The notes: generated by a model from the letters alone, not told the origin. Positions 10,990-24,475 are shown, numbered from the stretch's first letter. The stretch: 64,000 bases of DNA from Odontesthes bonariensis (GCF_027942865.1 NC_134509.1:6920254-6984253); one strand, 5' to 3'. A program made the numbers and translations.

Positions 10990-13904
10990 TTTACAGCACA
11001 ACTGTTACCTTCATGGATGACATTATTCTATATTGTACATTAAGCTCGATGTTCTGCTGCTAAACAATTTAACACTCAGTGATTGTCTAAGGTTGTATAT
11101 TAAAGTGTGAGTCCAAGGCTCCTGACCAAATATCTGTAGGGTAGAAATTAGGTTGGCCTAACATAACAGAAGCTAACTTGAGAAATGCTTTCGCCCAGCT
11201 GTATCTAAAACTGAAGAAACAATTTCAGTTCCTTCAGCTTTTCTGTTGTTTCCACATAGAAGTATTTGAAAAAAATAAGCACGCTAAGAAACATCAAGAA
11301 GTTATTTACAATGACTTTTCCTCAGAGACCAATGGCTGGGCACAGTAACAAGCCTGTTTTAATTATGAAACTTACGCTAATCTAATCACTTCTTGGTTCT
11401 AGCTCCATTAGAGTGACATCAACCTTCTCATCTTACTCTGAAAATGAAATCAACACACTTCCCAAAATGTCAAACTATTCCTTTAAAGGAATGTCATCTG
11501 TTTGAACTGGAACCAGCAAACCTGGTTCAGATTCACTCCAACCAAATTGGGTAATGTGCTAATAGGAAAAAAGTCTTTGAACCATGAATGCTGACAATGT
11601 GCTTTTGGTTCAGTTTTAAAAGATGGGGCAAATAAGGTTCGGCTAATTTTTAAGTAGAATGCCAACTGAAAATAAATATTACACGTAGTAGAGAAAAGAA
11701 GTCAGACCCCTGAAATAACTTTCAGTCACGCTAACCTTATGTGTGGCTGACGAAGTTGGCTCTGTTCTCACATTGCCTAAGCTTTTTTGCTTTTTTTCTT
11801 GAGCACCTTTTGAATTAAATAATAGAAGAAAGTGATGTGAAACTGATGGTAAAGAGACCAAAAACTAAAAGAAACGAAGAAGAATAGAGTAGTTAAAGTA
11901 GATAAAAAGATTTCAGGTATAAACTTCTTATGGCCTTCTCTTTGCTCTCACCTTATCTTTGTCTCGCCAGCGCCTTTTTTACAAATTATTCTGGGAAGCT
12001 GAGAGAGGCCAAAACTCAGATCTGGCATTAATTTACATTCTTACCACTTTATGCCTCCCCTGCTCTCTCCCTCTGGCTTTTTTTTCTTCTTTTCTAAGAG
12101 GAGAGAGTTAGATAGAATTTCAGTGGGGCAAAAAGAAACAAAACAGAAATCGTTCAAACAACAAAATCCCGGAGTGAGCTTCTCACAGGGATTTGTACAG
12201 CTGCCATGGGCTTGTCCTTGTTTTTGTCCGCCCATCTTGTCTGATTACCATCACGTCTCTGGCAAGTCCATGAGGGCTAAATTTATGTGAATCCATGTGT
12301 GTTTGAAAAGATGTGTATTGATGTTTTTGTTTAAATTTTGCCAGGGTAAAGAAATGCAGTGCACTACGGTAGTTCTCCTTGGGGCTGCTGTTCCTGTATC
12401 CAAGCATAACAATAACCACACCCCTGACCGCATCCTGATCCAAAGTACTGGTAGGTGTTAGGTCTGCTCCACCATATGCCAGAGCCAGAAATCGCACCAG
12501 TGTTGATCATTTAAAGTTGCCTTTTCCTAATTATGATATGAAGAACTTGCAAATGGTCGTGTATTTGCATTGCACTGTGATGCAAAACAACATTAATAAC
12601 ATCAATTATGAGTAATTCTTTTCATCATGTGTTGACTGTACACTTATCCAATCTGAATTTATCTATTCTGAACTATTCTGGAGATGTCCCTTGAAGGAAT
12701 CTACCCTTTTAAATGAGTATCACAAATAGGCATGCCAAAATGAATACGAGCATAAAGTCTGGGCTTGATCTGAAGGTGAATCATTCTTTGATTAAGTTAG
12801 CTATTTAATTTAGGGGTGCAGCAGTTACATCAGATTCGTTTATTATCTTTTCATGTAGAGAGAAGCGTGTGTATACTCGTGTGAACGTATATTCAAATTC
12901 AAACTGACAAAAGCTGAGATGCATGCACAGAGGCCCTCAGGGAGCAGACCTCGATTGGTGTTGAGAGTTAGTTCTGGCATTGCAGGAATGAACACATCAT
13001 CTTGTTGGTTGAGTGATTTGGTTACAGCCCCTCGGAGCCAAGAGGGGTGTCGTTATCACACTTTGAACCCAGAATGTTCTTAAACCTGGATCTCATTAGG
13101 CCTGTGGTCTGCCATTGCTGGACTGAACACATCCAGTCGGCACCCACACACACCTAAAAAACCATCAGCCCTGAGACAAGCCAAGAGAAAAATATCGGAT
13201 CACCAACTGAGTGCTCAGTGACCTGAAACACCCCTACAGTTGAAAATGGAAAGCATGATGAAAACTGCAGATGGGTTCAAATGTCTGCTGTCTGGAAAGA
13301 AAAAAAAATACACTAAAAACAGATGAAAATGCAGTATATGCACAAGAATACTTGCATGAACGTATGAGGGTGTTTTTTTTTATATTATCAATGTAACTGG
13401 AGGAATAGGTGGTTACTTCCTGAGCTTTACTGTGATGACACATTGCTCTTCACTGCATCACCGATTATAGTTCATCCGTTGTCAGAGGAAGACCAGATCA
13501 TTTGTACCCATTTCCCTCAATCCGCTCCACTTTGACTTCGACTCTGAACTAATTCTTAAGCTTTTCCCTCCTTCTGAGGCCACTTGAACACTTCAAAGGA
13601 ACACAGATCATCATAAATACCCTTACGTTGCTCTAAATCTCACGCAAGTTGGCTGAAAAGTTCAAATAAACAATGATTCAGTAGCTCACAGAACCACCTA
13701 GCAGCTTATTTACTAGCTTATTTACAATGTGGCATCAGTTCACTGATATTTGCAGACATTTGTTTATGCAAAGTGGAACTATGACAGGGACATTGCAACA
13801 CCTTCATTCTTCTCTTTTTCGGCCATTCGGTTTTGACCCTTAACTGTGGTCACAAGATTTGGATAGTGATCAAAAGAATAAGGTTGCGGATACTAGCAGA
13901 TTAA
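10990..13904. other. Gene-free intergenic DNA
   Basis: No protein-coding signal or well-bounded repeat seen. Reading frames up to about 100 codons overlap on both strands around 12050-12500 without family resemblance. Confidence 0.5.
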
Positions 13905-14254
13905 ATGAGTTTCCTTCAGAAGGTGGCTTGGCTCGGCCTTAGAGATAAGGTGAGGAGCTCGGGTGGAGCTTGGAGTAGAGCTGCTGCTTCTTTGCATTTG
14001 CTGAGGTGGTTCAGGCATCTGATTAGGATGCCTTCTGTTTGCCTACCTTTGGAAACTTTTGAGCATGTCCAACAGGGAGGAGACCCCAGGGCAGATCCAG
14101 AACTCGCTGGAGGGATTATAAGTCTCTTTTGGCCTGGGAATGTCTTGGGATCTCCCAGGAGATGGTTGAGAGAGAGATATCTGGGTTTCCTTTTAGGACT
14201 TGTTATCTCTGCAACCCAACTTCGGATAACTGGAAGACAGTGGATGGATTGGTA
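13905..14254 (+). mobile_element. LINE 3' terminal relic
   Basis: The translation contains LRWFRHLIRMPSVCLPLE and the DNA ends with GACAGTGGATGGATTGG. This matches the usual ending of a widespread fish LINE (family form RLRWFGHLIRMP, then a GGATGGATGG tail). The frame is preserved over about 110 codons but the element is 5'-truncated and isolated. Clade is uncertain (an RTE/Rex3-type tail is my best guess). Confidence 0.55.
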
Positions 14255-14265
14255 TGTATTGTAAA

Positions 14266-14990
14266 ATTGTGGGTGTTCGTGGGATCATTGTCCTGTTGCA
14301 TGAACCGCTTTCTTCCAAGCTTAAACTGTCAGACAGATGGTCTCACATTTGACTCTAGAATGTTTTAGTATACAGATGAGTTCATGGCCGACTCAATGAC
14401 TGCAAGGTTTACCAGGGCCTGTGGCTGCAAAACAAGTGGAAATGACCCCTCCACCACCATACTTGACAGTTGGTAGGATGTGTTGGTGCTGATATGCAGT
14501 GTTTGGCTTTCTCCCTACTTGGTGCTGTGCATAATGACCAAACAACTCCGCTTTGGTCTTGTCCAGCCCAAGGACTATGTCCCAGAAGTCTTGAGGTTTG
14601 TTTGTATGGTCCGACCTTGGCAGGAATTTGCTGTGAAGTTCACTCCTTGGAAGAATCCTGTAGAATAATGAACTGCAAATCATTTTTAAATGACTTCATT
14701 ACACTTTTCTGATTGATGGGCAACAACAACTGCTTGCTGATGTCTTTTCTCCAGTCTCTCTTCTTGTTAACACATACCTGAATGCTGCAGACCAGCAAAC
14801 AGCCCAAACTTCTGCTTTAAAAGAAGTGCTCACACTTAGTGAAGATCATTTGATCAAGTGCATTTGATTATCAACACCTGTCTGTTACTTATGTATTTAT
14901 CTATTTACAAGACTTGACAAAGACTTTCACACTGAAATAGGGTGTAGTCACAAAATCTGAAAAGTATTAATTAACCCATAAGAACCCGGA
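14266..14990 (-). mobile_element. Tc1/mariner transposase relic
   Basis: The minus strand at 14683-14393 encodes a degraded Tc1 DDE domain with NKPQDFW, AELFGHYAQH, RKPNTAYQH, PTVKYGGGGV and CFAATGPG. Downstream (14330-14266) the remnant of the second catalytic aspartate block reads CNRTMIP where Tc1 proteins have MQQDNDP. The first catalytic block reads DKTK in place of DETK. Frameshifts and stops make it inactive. The 5' end near 14960-14990 carries remnants of a terminal repeat. Confidence 0.75.
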
Positions 14991-17900
14991 CCCATTTCTA
15001 CTTAAATGAAAATTAAGGGGGTTATAACACAGACTAAATAGACCACATAGAACAAATTTCAGAATTTTTTTCCAAAATACCAGAGATCTGTAATGTGACA
15101 TATATGTCACATTGGGAGTTAAGAACCTGGATAATTTCTCCATCAAGGAAAATTATGGGGGACGTAAGGGCGTGTGACACTTGTGTTTAGTTCTACATGA
15201 ATGATAGTGTTAGCATGCCTGGTCCTGCACACTTTTCCTTTGCAAATCTCAATGAACGTGAATGAGGCAGTGGCACAGCCTTGGCTCTTCCCACTAATGG
15301 CTATGCAAAGTACAAGAACGCACCACTCCTGTCACCTATTGCCCAGTCGACAATGGCAAAGAAAAAGAGGGAGTGATCCAAGTGCTGACCGTAGAGGTAG
15401 GGCCCAGAAGAATACTTTCATTTGGTTGTTTATTCTCTGGATAATTAACAAACAGAAAATGATGAAGTATAATGAGTGTCATCTTTGCTATTTTACACTG
15501 AAGTGAATGCAAAGAAGACGGTGATTGTGCAGTGTGTGGCTCACACAGGTGGAGGCGCAGGTAAGCCAGAGCTGCCTTGTTTTCAGCCTTGTTCTACACG
15601 ATAACACCATGCAATGATAATTTGTGTCACAATTTATGAAGCATGAACTAGGGATCCCAGTGCTAGGGAGACACCACCGCGTGCCTATAAAAAACCCATA
15701 CTCTTAGTTTGTTTAGTTAATGTCACACATTTTGCACTAATCAGCATGCCATGTAATTCACCATTCCTGTTGGCTGGTCGGTAAACAAAGACTAAAGTTT
15801 GATCATGAGACCTGTTACTTGTCATCTGTCTCAATGTCTCTCACACAGGTGAGAGGTTTCGAGCAACAACCACAGATATATCCACAGTTTTTTCGTGGTG
15901 GTCACATTATTTTTTTTTAACAGTCCTGGATCACGATGTATACTTGCCTTCAGAGGTGAAGGAGAGTCTGCTGGTGCTCTGTATAAAAACACCAGTCTAG
16001 AGAAAGAGATATACTGGAAAGCAGTGAGGAATGCTTTCTTATCATCACAGATGTGGTCTGGTTGGTCTGATTTGGGGGCCTTATCAGTGGAGTAGGATTG
16101 AGAACTGTCTGGTGATAGATTGCAGGGGGGGAGTCGGTAGTGAGATCAGCCCAGCCTGAAGTGTGGAGAACTTGGCAGACAAAGTCCATTTAGATGGTGT
16201 TCCAAAGCTCTGTGTTCATATCTTTGCCTCCTAGGAGATCAAAACCGTAATGAATGTCTGACAAGCGAAAGCTGAAGCTGTAAAATAACATGTGGGATAT
16301 TTTGAACTTTGATTCTACTGAGAGGAAGTATGGGTCAGGTTCATGCATAGGCCAAAATTTATCTTCAAAGAGTTAAATTAATACAATGATGTCATAGCCT
16401 AAGCTGTGTTTTCAGCATCAAGGATGTTGAGATATTAAAGCTACAGGAACACAGCCGGTGCTATTTCCTTCGTGGAATCTCATCAGCATGGTGGCTGTGG
16501 ACACTCAAAAATAAACCTTTGTGCACGGCAAACACATATAGTGTGTGACACATCGTTCAAAAAGGTCAACATTATATCTATACCCTAGAGGAGCTGGCTC
16601 AGCTGAAAGAAGCTTGTATTACAGGAGTGTGTGTGGCCAAAAACATTCCTGAAGAATACCAGGCGGGAAGACCCTTGAGTGTTGCACAAAAATAGGACCA
16701 TATGAAAGTAAGAAAGCTGAAGAAAACTGGTGACCTGGGAGGAGAGAAAGAAAAAAGAGGCACAGACAGAAACAATCACAAGGAAATAGACACAGACAAC
16801 ACTGAGGTACCCTTCAATGATCAAAAAGAAGAGATGAAAGAGGACAGCCTTTCCTTCCTGTCCATGGTAGTAAGTCCTGTTCGTCTGTTAGACTACTCAT
16901 CCTCAGTGTCAGATCCCTGTTTCTCTGCTACAGACTTTGATGTGAGGCCTCAGCACTCACCCTGACAGGATATTACTCTTTAATGATCTCCTGATAGGAA
17001 TCCCCTCCTACACACAATGTTGCACACAGCAGGGAGTGTGGGTGGAACATGTAGTTACATTTACTCAAGAGCTCAAAAAACACTTAAGTGCAAATAAGAG
17101 CAGTACAGAAAGTTCCAAATTTAAGTCCTAAACTAGCCTCGCCAACACATGTGTAGATATTAAAAGCCTGTTGTGCCTGCTCAAGTGAGTGCAGGAACAA
17201 TATTAGCCGAATACGAAGAATAAAGGGCACAGTAACCTTGCTGTAGTCTGCAGGCTGTTGATGCTGAGAACACCGGCTTTTTTAGGAGGCCGCTTTCGGA
17301 TGACAGTTTATTCACTGGTGTGTGTCAGTATGTCAGCGGTTGCATTTAAGTGACATTATCAGAAGCCTGGAAAGCAGACACTTGACCCTGTCAAAATCCA
17401 AACATGAATGTGGATGAAGAGCATGTGAGTCTGAGTCAAAAACAAAGGAGTTGTGATGACGAGGAAAGACAGAAAGTAATGCTTGTGTCTAGCCACCAAT
17501 TCAGTCTCCGGTGTACAAAAAGGAGCCAGAGGGTCATACTGCTAAAAAAGCTAATCCCACACCAAACAGGTTTACGAGAAGGAAGCTTGTAGTATAGCAC
17601 TGTTTGAATAGTGCAATACTATACTGTAGGGTGTCAGAGAAGCATCTGGATCAGGAGCAGGATTCCCAACGGTGAAAACACTCTAAGTGTAAGTTGTTAG
17701 CGTCACAGCTGTTTCACATGCATTCGTGAATACAGTATCATGTTGAATGATAAGGGCAGCATATGCATCATTACCAATGCCTGAAACATGTAACAAACCA
17801 ATAAAAGTTTTATTTGACTTCTACAGCATCCTTCTCACCTCTCCCATGCTTTGTTTGGCCCTGATAAACCGTGTTCAGAGCCTGTGGGGGAAGTTTCACA

Positions 17901-20173
17901 GGTGAACCAATGAGGCGTGTCAAAGCATGCTGCAATCTCACCGAGAAAACGCTGTAAATTTGGAAGTCGTCATGCTAATGTGACTGTGGAGCTGTGAATT
18001 CTAAGGAAACACAAAACCTCATTGTCCACATTTTACCTTGTGTGGAACGTTTGTGAAAATTGTTACTGAGCCAATTCTGTTGAGAACTAGTTCTTCAAGC
18101 AAAATGGTTGTAAAGGTTTACAAACTAGTGATTTATGAAAAGTTTTAAGGCAGCGTTACAAAGAACTCTTGAAAATGAACAGCATTTGCTGCAGCAACAG
18201 CTTGCATGCAGCTAATTTATAAACAGAGACTTTGCTGTCTTTTTTTCTTTTGCTCTGATTACAGTATGATATCTGCAGCTCAGGAGTGGAGGTCTTCATG
18301 AGGATATCAAAAAGTTTCAGATTCATTATCACACATTCTTGTTTGCCTGCTGATCAGTGATACGATGTGAACTTTGTAAATGTAAAATAAGTCTCACACC
18401 TTCAAGATTTGCGCAATGAGAACAACTAATTTGCAGCGACATCCAGCTGTTCAGAAGCAGCTATCTTCCGTGTGTGACAGTTTCGAGCGTGTGAGAGAGG
18501 AAGCTTGAGGGAATGTGAGGGGGAGAGGGAGCTCTGGTTTAGACCAACCCCCTGAGCTGTTGCATGTTTCAACTACGCTCCTCACTCTCCCTGACTTGTC
18601 AGTTTGACGGTGACTTACTCACTCTCGGTTGGATTCCTCTGACTGAAAAGCAGATTACGTGCAGGATAAAGACAATTTCATCAATTTTCACGGTAATTTC
18701 TTCACGATTCTTGGGTCTGATGCAATATATGATAGATCATGTTACTGGCACTCTTTGCTTTAGATACAGTTGTAATTTTATCATATTTACTCAGCACATA
18801 ATGGAGGGACAAAATCATGAGCATCTTAAGGGTTTAGTCATTTTATTTGCGTTTTAAAAAGTCTCTAATCTTTTAAGAGCAACAGCAACAACTGTTTTAA
18901 TGTATTTTTATTTATTTTTTACCAGGGATATTCAAGTCTGCAGAAACTTCTAAACAAAATTTTAGGCATAGAGGTATTGCACTATGGGTAATTAAAGGTG
19001 AAAAATATGAATATGTACTTTCAAACTGAAGTCAGTCATTTAAAGGAAAAATGGTTGTGCATTCAACAACATTCAACCTTTGAAAATCTCTGTCACCCAA
19101 CTTTATGGATAATTTGACCTTTAGGCATTCATACTTTGATCGATAATTCAGATCCAGTAAGCATTATGAACGGACTTGTCACTCAGCCGTCCGTGGCAAT
19201 GTGGACAAGTACATTTTCCTGATTGTTTGCAACAGATGGGATTGATTAAAGTAGCCAGACCACTTGTTTGTATTAATATATGGCTCAAGAAGAGAGGAAA
19301 ACATTCCATAGAGACTCCAAGGATTGCAACCGTAATCACCACTGATTGTTAACTTCTTTAAACCGTGCAAACCAATCATTTCTTTGATGTTTATAGTTGG
19401 CAAATTCCATAGAATTTGAGACATTCTGTCTCTGTCTCAAACGTTTAAAGGTTTCAAGTATATTTTCTTTGGGAGGTGGGGAGGGGAGTCTCAAACACGC
19501 TTCATATGCACTGTGAGAATCGGCCTCATGTGCGCTAAAGCTAATTAAATGCACATGTTGTGGTTTTTGTCTGACAACTTTTCACTGACCGAGATACACC
19601 TTAAACAAAAGTGGAAAAACTAAATGTTGCTTTGGCATTAAAACTATCCTTCTGCCTTTTAGTATCACATCCACAAATGCAAACAGCAAAGTATACATTA
19701 AACTCAACAGCAATATCCTTTACTGTACTGTCAATGCAAACTTTCAGCGTTTTCAGTTTCATTAATCATATGGTAAACCTATACTTCACAGAGGAGCTGC
19801 TATTCAAAAATTTTGACTCATGGCCTATTCGCTGAATATAACAGTGATCCATCTTAGTCCTAAACTCTCTCAGAGAACAAATGTTTGTAATTTAAGGGTT
19901 GACTTTTTCAAGTGGCAGCCCTTCTCTCCATCATTCTCATGCTTTTCTCCTCTCTTTCCTCAGTGTCTGGGACCTATAACCAGGCTCAAGAGCACCGTCT
20001 TCTGGCGAGAAAAAAAACATCTCTTGGGATTCTGGTGGATAACACTGTACCATCTTCATGTAGTCCCTCCATTTGTTAAAGGACCTCAAGCTTTTTTTTA
20101 ATGCATTTTTTTCATAAATTCTTCAAAATGACTGTATAGCCACTGGTAGAGTAGCGGACAAACAACATACAAC
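14991..20173. other. Intergenic DNA upstream of s1pr5
   Basis: No coding gene recognised. The start contains two imperfect direct copies of an AAGAACC(C/T)GGA-type unit (about 14981-15030 and 15120-15165) flanking a perfect 22-bp palindrome at 15092-15113. A pyrimidine tract ending in CTCTTTCCTCAG at about 19950-19962 could be the splice acceptor of the s1pr5 coding exon, implying a non-coding first exon further left. The position of that exon is not visible. Confidence 0.45.
15092..15113. repeat. Perfect 22-bp palindrome
   Basis: AATGTGACA, then TATA, then TGTCACATT: a fully symmetric dyad. It lies between two imperfect direct repeats and probably belongs to an old mobile element. Confidence 0.85.
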
Positions 20174-21403
20174 ATGGAGGCATTAAATTCTGCTTTTGCA
20201 GGGACTCCACCTTCTGCACCAGTGTTCTCCACTTCCCATACTCCTCCGTTGCCTGGCTACTTGCAGTTCTTTTGGGAGTACCAGGACAAATCTGTCATTA
20301 AAGAGCATTACAACTACACCGATAAGCTGCAGAAAGATCGCTACAGTGGAGATCTGAAACCAGTGAGTATTGCATTACTGGTGGTGTGCCTACTCATCGT
20401 CCTGGAGAACGCTGTGGTTCTCATCGCCATATGGAGGAACAAGAAGTTCCACCTACCGATGTATTACTTGCTGGGAAACCTGACTCTGTCAGACTTGCTG
20501 GCTGGGATTGCCTACATGGCCAACATCATCATGTCAGGACATAATACTTTGAAACTGACCCCGTTGCTATGGTTCCTCAGGGAGGGAGGGGTTTTCATCA
20601 CTCTGGCTGCTTCTGTCATTAGTCTGCTAGCCATTGCAATTGAACGCCACATCACTATGGTGACTATGCGCCCATATCATGGGGCAAAGCGGGGACGGAT
20701 GATGGCACTAATTGGTGGAAGTTGGGCACTGGCAGGGTTTTTGGGCATCCTCCCAATTTTGGGATGGAACTGCATGCATAAACTGGAGCAGTGTTCAACG
20801 GTGCTTCCACTTTATGCCAAAAACTACATTCTCTGTTGTGTGTCTGTGTTCAGTGCTGTGCTTCTGGCCATTGTGGTCCTCTATGCCCGGGTTTTCCGCA
20901 TCGTTCGTGTCAACACGCAGCGCCAGCGGGTGGGCATGTCAGGCAGCTTGAGGAAGGGCTTAGCGAGAAAGTCACAGAAGTACGTCGCCCTCCTTAAAAC
21001 AGTAACCATTGTGCTTGGGGTCTTCATTGCTTGTTGGCTGCCCCTCTTCGTCCTCCTCCTGCTGGATTTTTTCTGCCCTGCCCGAAGCTGCTCACTGCTC
21101 TTAAAGGCTGACTACTTCCTAGGAGTGGCGATGGTAAACTCACTACTCAACCCGATCATCTACACTCTGACTAGTAAGGACATGAGGAGAGCCATTCTGA
21201 GGCTGTTGTGTCGGCCGTGTCTGATGACCAAAGATGGACAGGTGAAAAAGATCGGGAGGTCATTCCTGGAGTGCAGCTTCAGTAAATCTGAGGTGGACTC
21301 CCAAAAGTTAGAGGCTGGAGTGGAGACCACCATCTCTTCAGGAAACATTGTCACCACTTCATCTCCAATTAAAGCTCTTTACCCCAAACTCTTCAAGTCA
21401 TAA
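20174..21403 (+). CDS. s1pr5: Sphingosine-1-phosphate receptor 5
   Basis: A single-exon frame of 409 codons encodes a class A GPCR of the EDG/S1P family. It is a plasma-membrane receptor for sphingosine-1-phosphate that couples mainly to Gi and G12/13. Seven hydrophobic segments are visible: TM1 about 64-87, TM2 98-119, TM3 138-157, TM4 176-197, TM5 217-239, TM6 271-294 and TM7 312-331. Landmarks are N-glycosylation site N47 in HYNYT, the ligand headgroup pair R136/E137, ERH at 157-159 in place of DRY, CWLP at 287-290, NPIIY at 326-330 and palmitoylatable cysteines near 346-349. The HYNYTDKL, LTLSDLLAG and VNSLLNPIIYTLT stretches fit S1PR5 better than S1PR1-3. The start is the only in-frame ATG before TM1 (context AACATGG), and the N-terminus is about 27 residues longer than in human. 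Its position upstream of keap1 on the same strand matches human synteny. Whether it is s1pr5a or s1pr5b is not decided. Confidence 0.92.
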   Translation: MEALNSAFAGTPPSAPVFSTSHTPPLPGYLQFFWEYQDKSVIKEHYNYTDKLQKDRYSGDLKPVSIALLVVCLLIVLENAVVLIAIWRNKKFHLPMYYLLGNLTLSDLLAGIAYMANIIMSGHNTLKLTPLLWFLREGGVFITLAASVISLLAIAIERHITMVTMRPYHGAKRGRMMALIGGSWALAGFLGILPILGWNCMHKLEQCSTVLPLYAKNYILCCVSVFSAVLLAIVVLYARVFRIVRVNTQRQRVGMSGSLRKGLARKSQKYVALLKTVTIVLGVFIACWLPLFVLLLLDFFCPARSCSLLLKADYFLGVAMVNSLLNPIIYTLTSKDMRRAILRLLCRPCLMTKDGQVKKIGRSFLECSFSKSEVDSQKLEAGVETTISSGNIVTTSSPIKALYPKLFKS

Positions 21404-24400
21404 GGACTTTATACTGTATAGACTCCAGAAGAGTGTGAAAGGGTTCCCCACTGAACACAAGACATAGAGAGAAAGCAGCTGTGATATTCTTGTGTCTGAA
21501 ACAAGCCCAGAGACATGCATTGAACCTATGAAATACAACAGAAGCACAAGAAAAACGTCTTTAGATTAATGTCTAACCTCTGATAAATCAAAAGTATTGG
21601 ATCAAGAAATTATATTATAACATAATTAGAAAACTAAAGGCCATAGGGGTACCACTCAAATGTGCATGTAAACAAACTTGTTTTATGATGCTCGTGATAA
21701 GTCTCCAAAACTAACTTGCACTGAAAAAAGACTTCTGTAAATTCACCATGATGATAGCAAACAGGACAATCTCTTCCAGACTTACTTGATAAAGACCAAA
21801 AAGTATAGCTTCAAATGAACTTTTTGTGCAGTTTTTTTCTTTTTGAAGAGCATTTAGGACAGAACTTGCAATCTGTGCATCTGCAGACACCTGGATTTCG
21901 CTGGTTCGAAGGCCCATGGTGCGCTAGATTTGTTCAGATAAAATCGTCTAGACAACCCCTACACACGTCTGTGTACGTGATGCAGGGGGAATCAAAGGGA
22001 GACAGATAACAGGGGAGAAAAACCCAGCTCAGTGAAGAATGTTGTGGTATTACGGTGGGAGGGATGCTGCAAAATGAATGCTGTTTCGAAAAGACAGATG
22101 GCTGATCTGTCTCACGTGGAAGTGGAAAGTTGTTCACAATTTTTGAAATGTCAGTCTGGCATCTGCAGCAAAACCACAACGGCAAGAAATGCACGAAAAT
22201 GTCAACGTATCCATGATGTGACCAATCAGCAGACAATTGTTACAAACAATATTTTCCTTTGGTTTTTACATGCTGACTGTTTAACTGTGACTGAAAGCAA
22301 ACCCGCTGCCCGATAAATGAATACATCAAGCATTTCCATTTCAACTTGTGAATAAAGTTGCAGATGTCAATGTGCCACATCTGAGATTTAAGGGACATTA
22401 TTTGACTTGCAAGTTAAATGACATTAACAGTCCAATTCTTCCTTTCACAGTGCATCATAAACATTTCTGATTCAAGCGTAAAGTACTTATTTTTAGTGTG
22501 AAATTCAGCTGACAGATACAGATTTTTTTGCTTCAGTCTTTCTGCACCTGAACTGTTGAATGAGGCTGTGTACTTCTTTTTTTTATACTGAAATCCACTT
22601 AGTGATCTTTCTGTATGTCTCAAGTTGTCTTTATATCATCTGTATTGTAAATTATATCTTTTTTTAAATAAGCAAAGGCAAGTATTATCTTTCTTTTCAT
22701 AAAAGAAATAAAAATATTTTCTTAAGTGATTCCAGAGAGTTTGGGATTTATTATTTTTCTGCATAGCATTAAGCCTTGATAATAAGTCACTCTGTGGGAG
22801 CGTTAACTCATGTGGGTGAGGTTGTGTGAAGAAGTGCCATAGGAAGTCAGCCCCCTTGTCTAACATCTGGTAATGGCATTGGCCTACATACAGCAAGCTC
22901 TGCTTGTCTCAGACTGGCTCAAGCACCACACACTACATCTTTTATCGAACACTGTGCACTTTTTTGCTGTTCTTATTCTCTTGACCTGTAGTTAAGCTCG
23001 ACTGTCACCTCACATTGATCTGCTATCCACATTTGTCATGGCCAAAACTGGGACAAATCATAGGCAGCTGGTCTTGATCTTGTTCCCTGGGAGATAAACT
23101 ATCTGTGGACAGACAGTACTCTGCAGGCTGTTAATTCAACGTTAGAGCAAAAAAAGTCAAAGTAAGGGAAACCTTTAAACGTGTGTGGGTTCAGGTCCAA
23201 GTTTGTGTTCAACTGAGAATGTCCGTGCTTTCATGTAAGTTACAATCATAAGAGTACACTATTTATTGAATTTCAAATGCTTGCAAATGCATTGTGCCTT
23301 CACTGAATGTGTGATTTATAGTGCGTGCTGGAAAATATGGAACAAAACAACAAACTGGAACCGTGAGACAGAAGCCGAACCCGGGCAAGATTCTAAGTTT
23401 GGGTTAAAACTACCTTAGCTTTTAGAAGAACTGAATCGAACGTTTCGAGTTTGTTGACGTGAAGCATGCCCTGTAAAAGAACAGATCTCAGAACACTTCC
23501 TGTCATTTTTTTTCCCTTGTGTGGTTGAGGTTGAGTAAAGGAACCAGTAACTATTATTAAAGTCTACCAAACCACAGTTTGAATGGATGCTGACAGGCTT
23601 AACGCAAGAGTAAATCCAGTGGATACAGCTCACTTAATATATAGTTGTTACCTTTTCAACCCTCAGTGACCCAAAGACATGCCCGTCTGATAGAACTTAT
23701 ACAGTTTAATTGGAAAACTTTTGATTTGATATGATTTGTAGGGGCGCAGATGATACTCCACATGTCTACTGCATCAAACAGCAATGTGCCTGCAGACAGA
23801 GGTCAACCAGTCAGGGCTTCCTTCCTGCTGTTGAACTCATACAACAAGGGGGCAGGTATTAGTCATAAGTCATCTGTGAACACCCGGGACAGATGTGCAG
23901 ATACACACTGTACAGTTCCCTCCGTCAGTTGGGCTTACTGAGAGCTGTAAAATGACACAAGTGATGGGAGCGCAACAGATGGGGGCGGCTTTAACCCCAG
24001 GTGAAGGAGAAACGTTCAACCTGGCCTGCAGTCCCATAGTTGGCTTTTGGTTCCACCTTGTGACGAAAAACAAGAACACGGCCTGCTGTGTAGACTACCC
24101 TATTGACCTGGATTCCATATTTTGCAAGCGGGGAAAAACTGGAGTGTCAGCACCTGGCTGGGACAGGGAGACCACTCTCAAACTACTGCTCGCTGCTGGA
24201 GCCATTCACAAATATGTTTTTCGAGAGGAAGGAATAATTGACAGTTGAAAAAACAGAGCTTCCCCTACATGGGAAGCAATGCGGGTTATGAGGTAATAAT
24301 GGAGTATTACCTTAACACTGTTTTGTTTTCATCTACCCACAGCATAATCATCTTCGTTATGTAATAGCATTTTCAGCAATTTCCTGTCGGGATTTCAACA

Positions 24401-24475
24401 TTTATTCACAGTGCTTGGTTCGGATCGTTTCTTTTCTTGTTCTGAGATTTATCACTTTTTGTCATTTTCTTTTAA
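21404..24475. other. s1pr5 3' UTR and intergenic DNA
   Basis: The first 1-1.3 kb is probably 3' UTR. Beyond about 22720 no gene is recognised. The 117-codon frame at 23895-24248 has no family resemblance and no splice context. Confidence 0.5.
22351..22356 (+). terminator. Candidate poly(A) signal for s1pr5
   Basis: AATAAA about 950 bp after the s1pr5 stop. A second AATAAA lies at 22707-22712. Either could end the transcript; neither is proven. Confidence 0.4.

Noticed and set aside
12183-12497. A 104-codon minus-strand frame
   Set aside because: Overlapped by other random frames on both strands; no conserved motif or splice pattern.
19148-19554. Overlapping minus-strand frames with several Cys/His residues
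   Set aside because: They are in different frames with stops between them, and the Cys/His spacing fits no zinc-binding domain I know.
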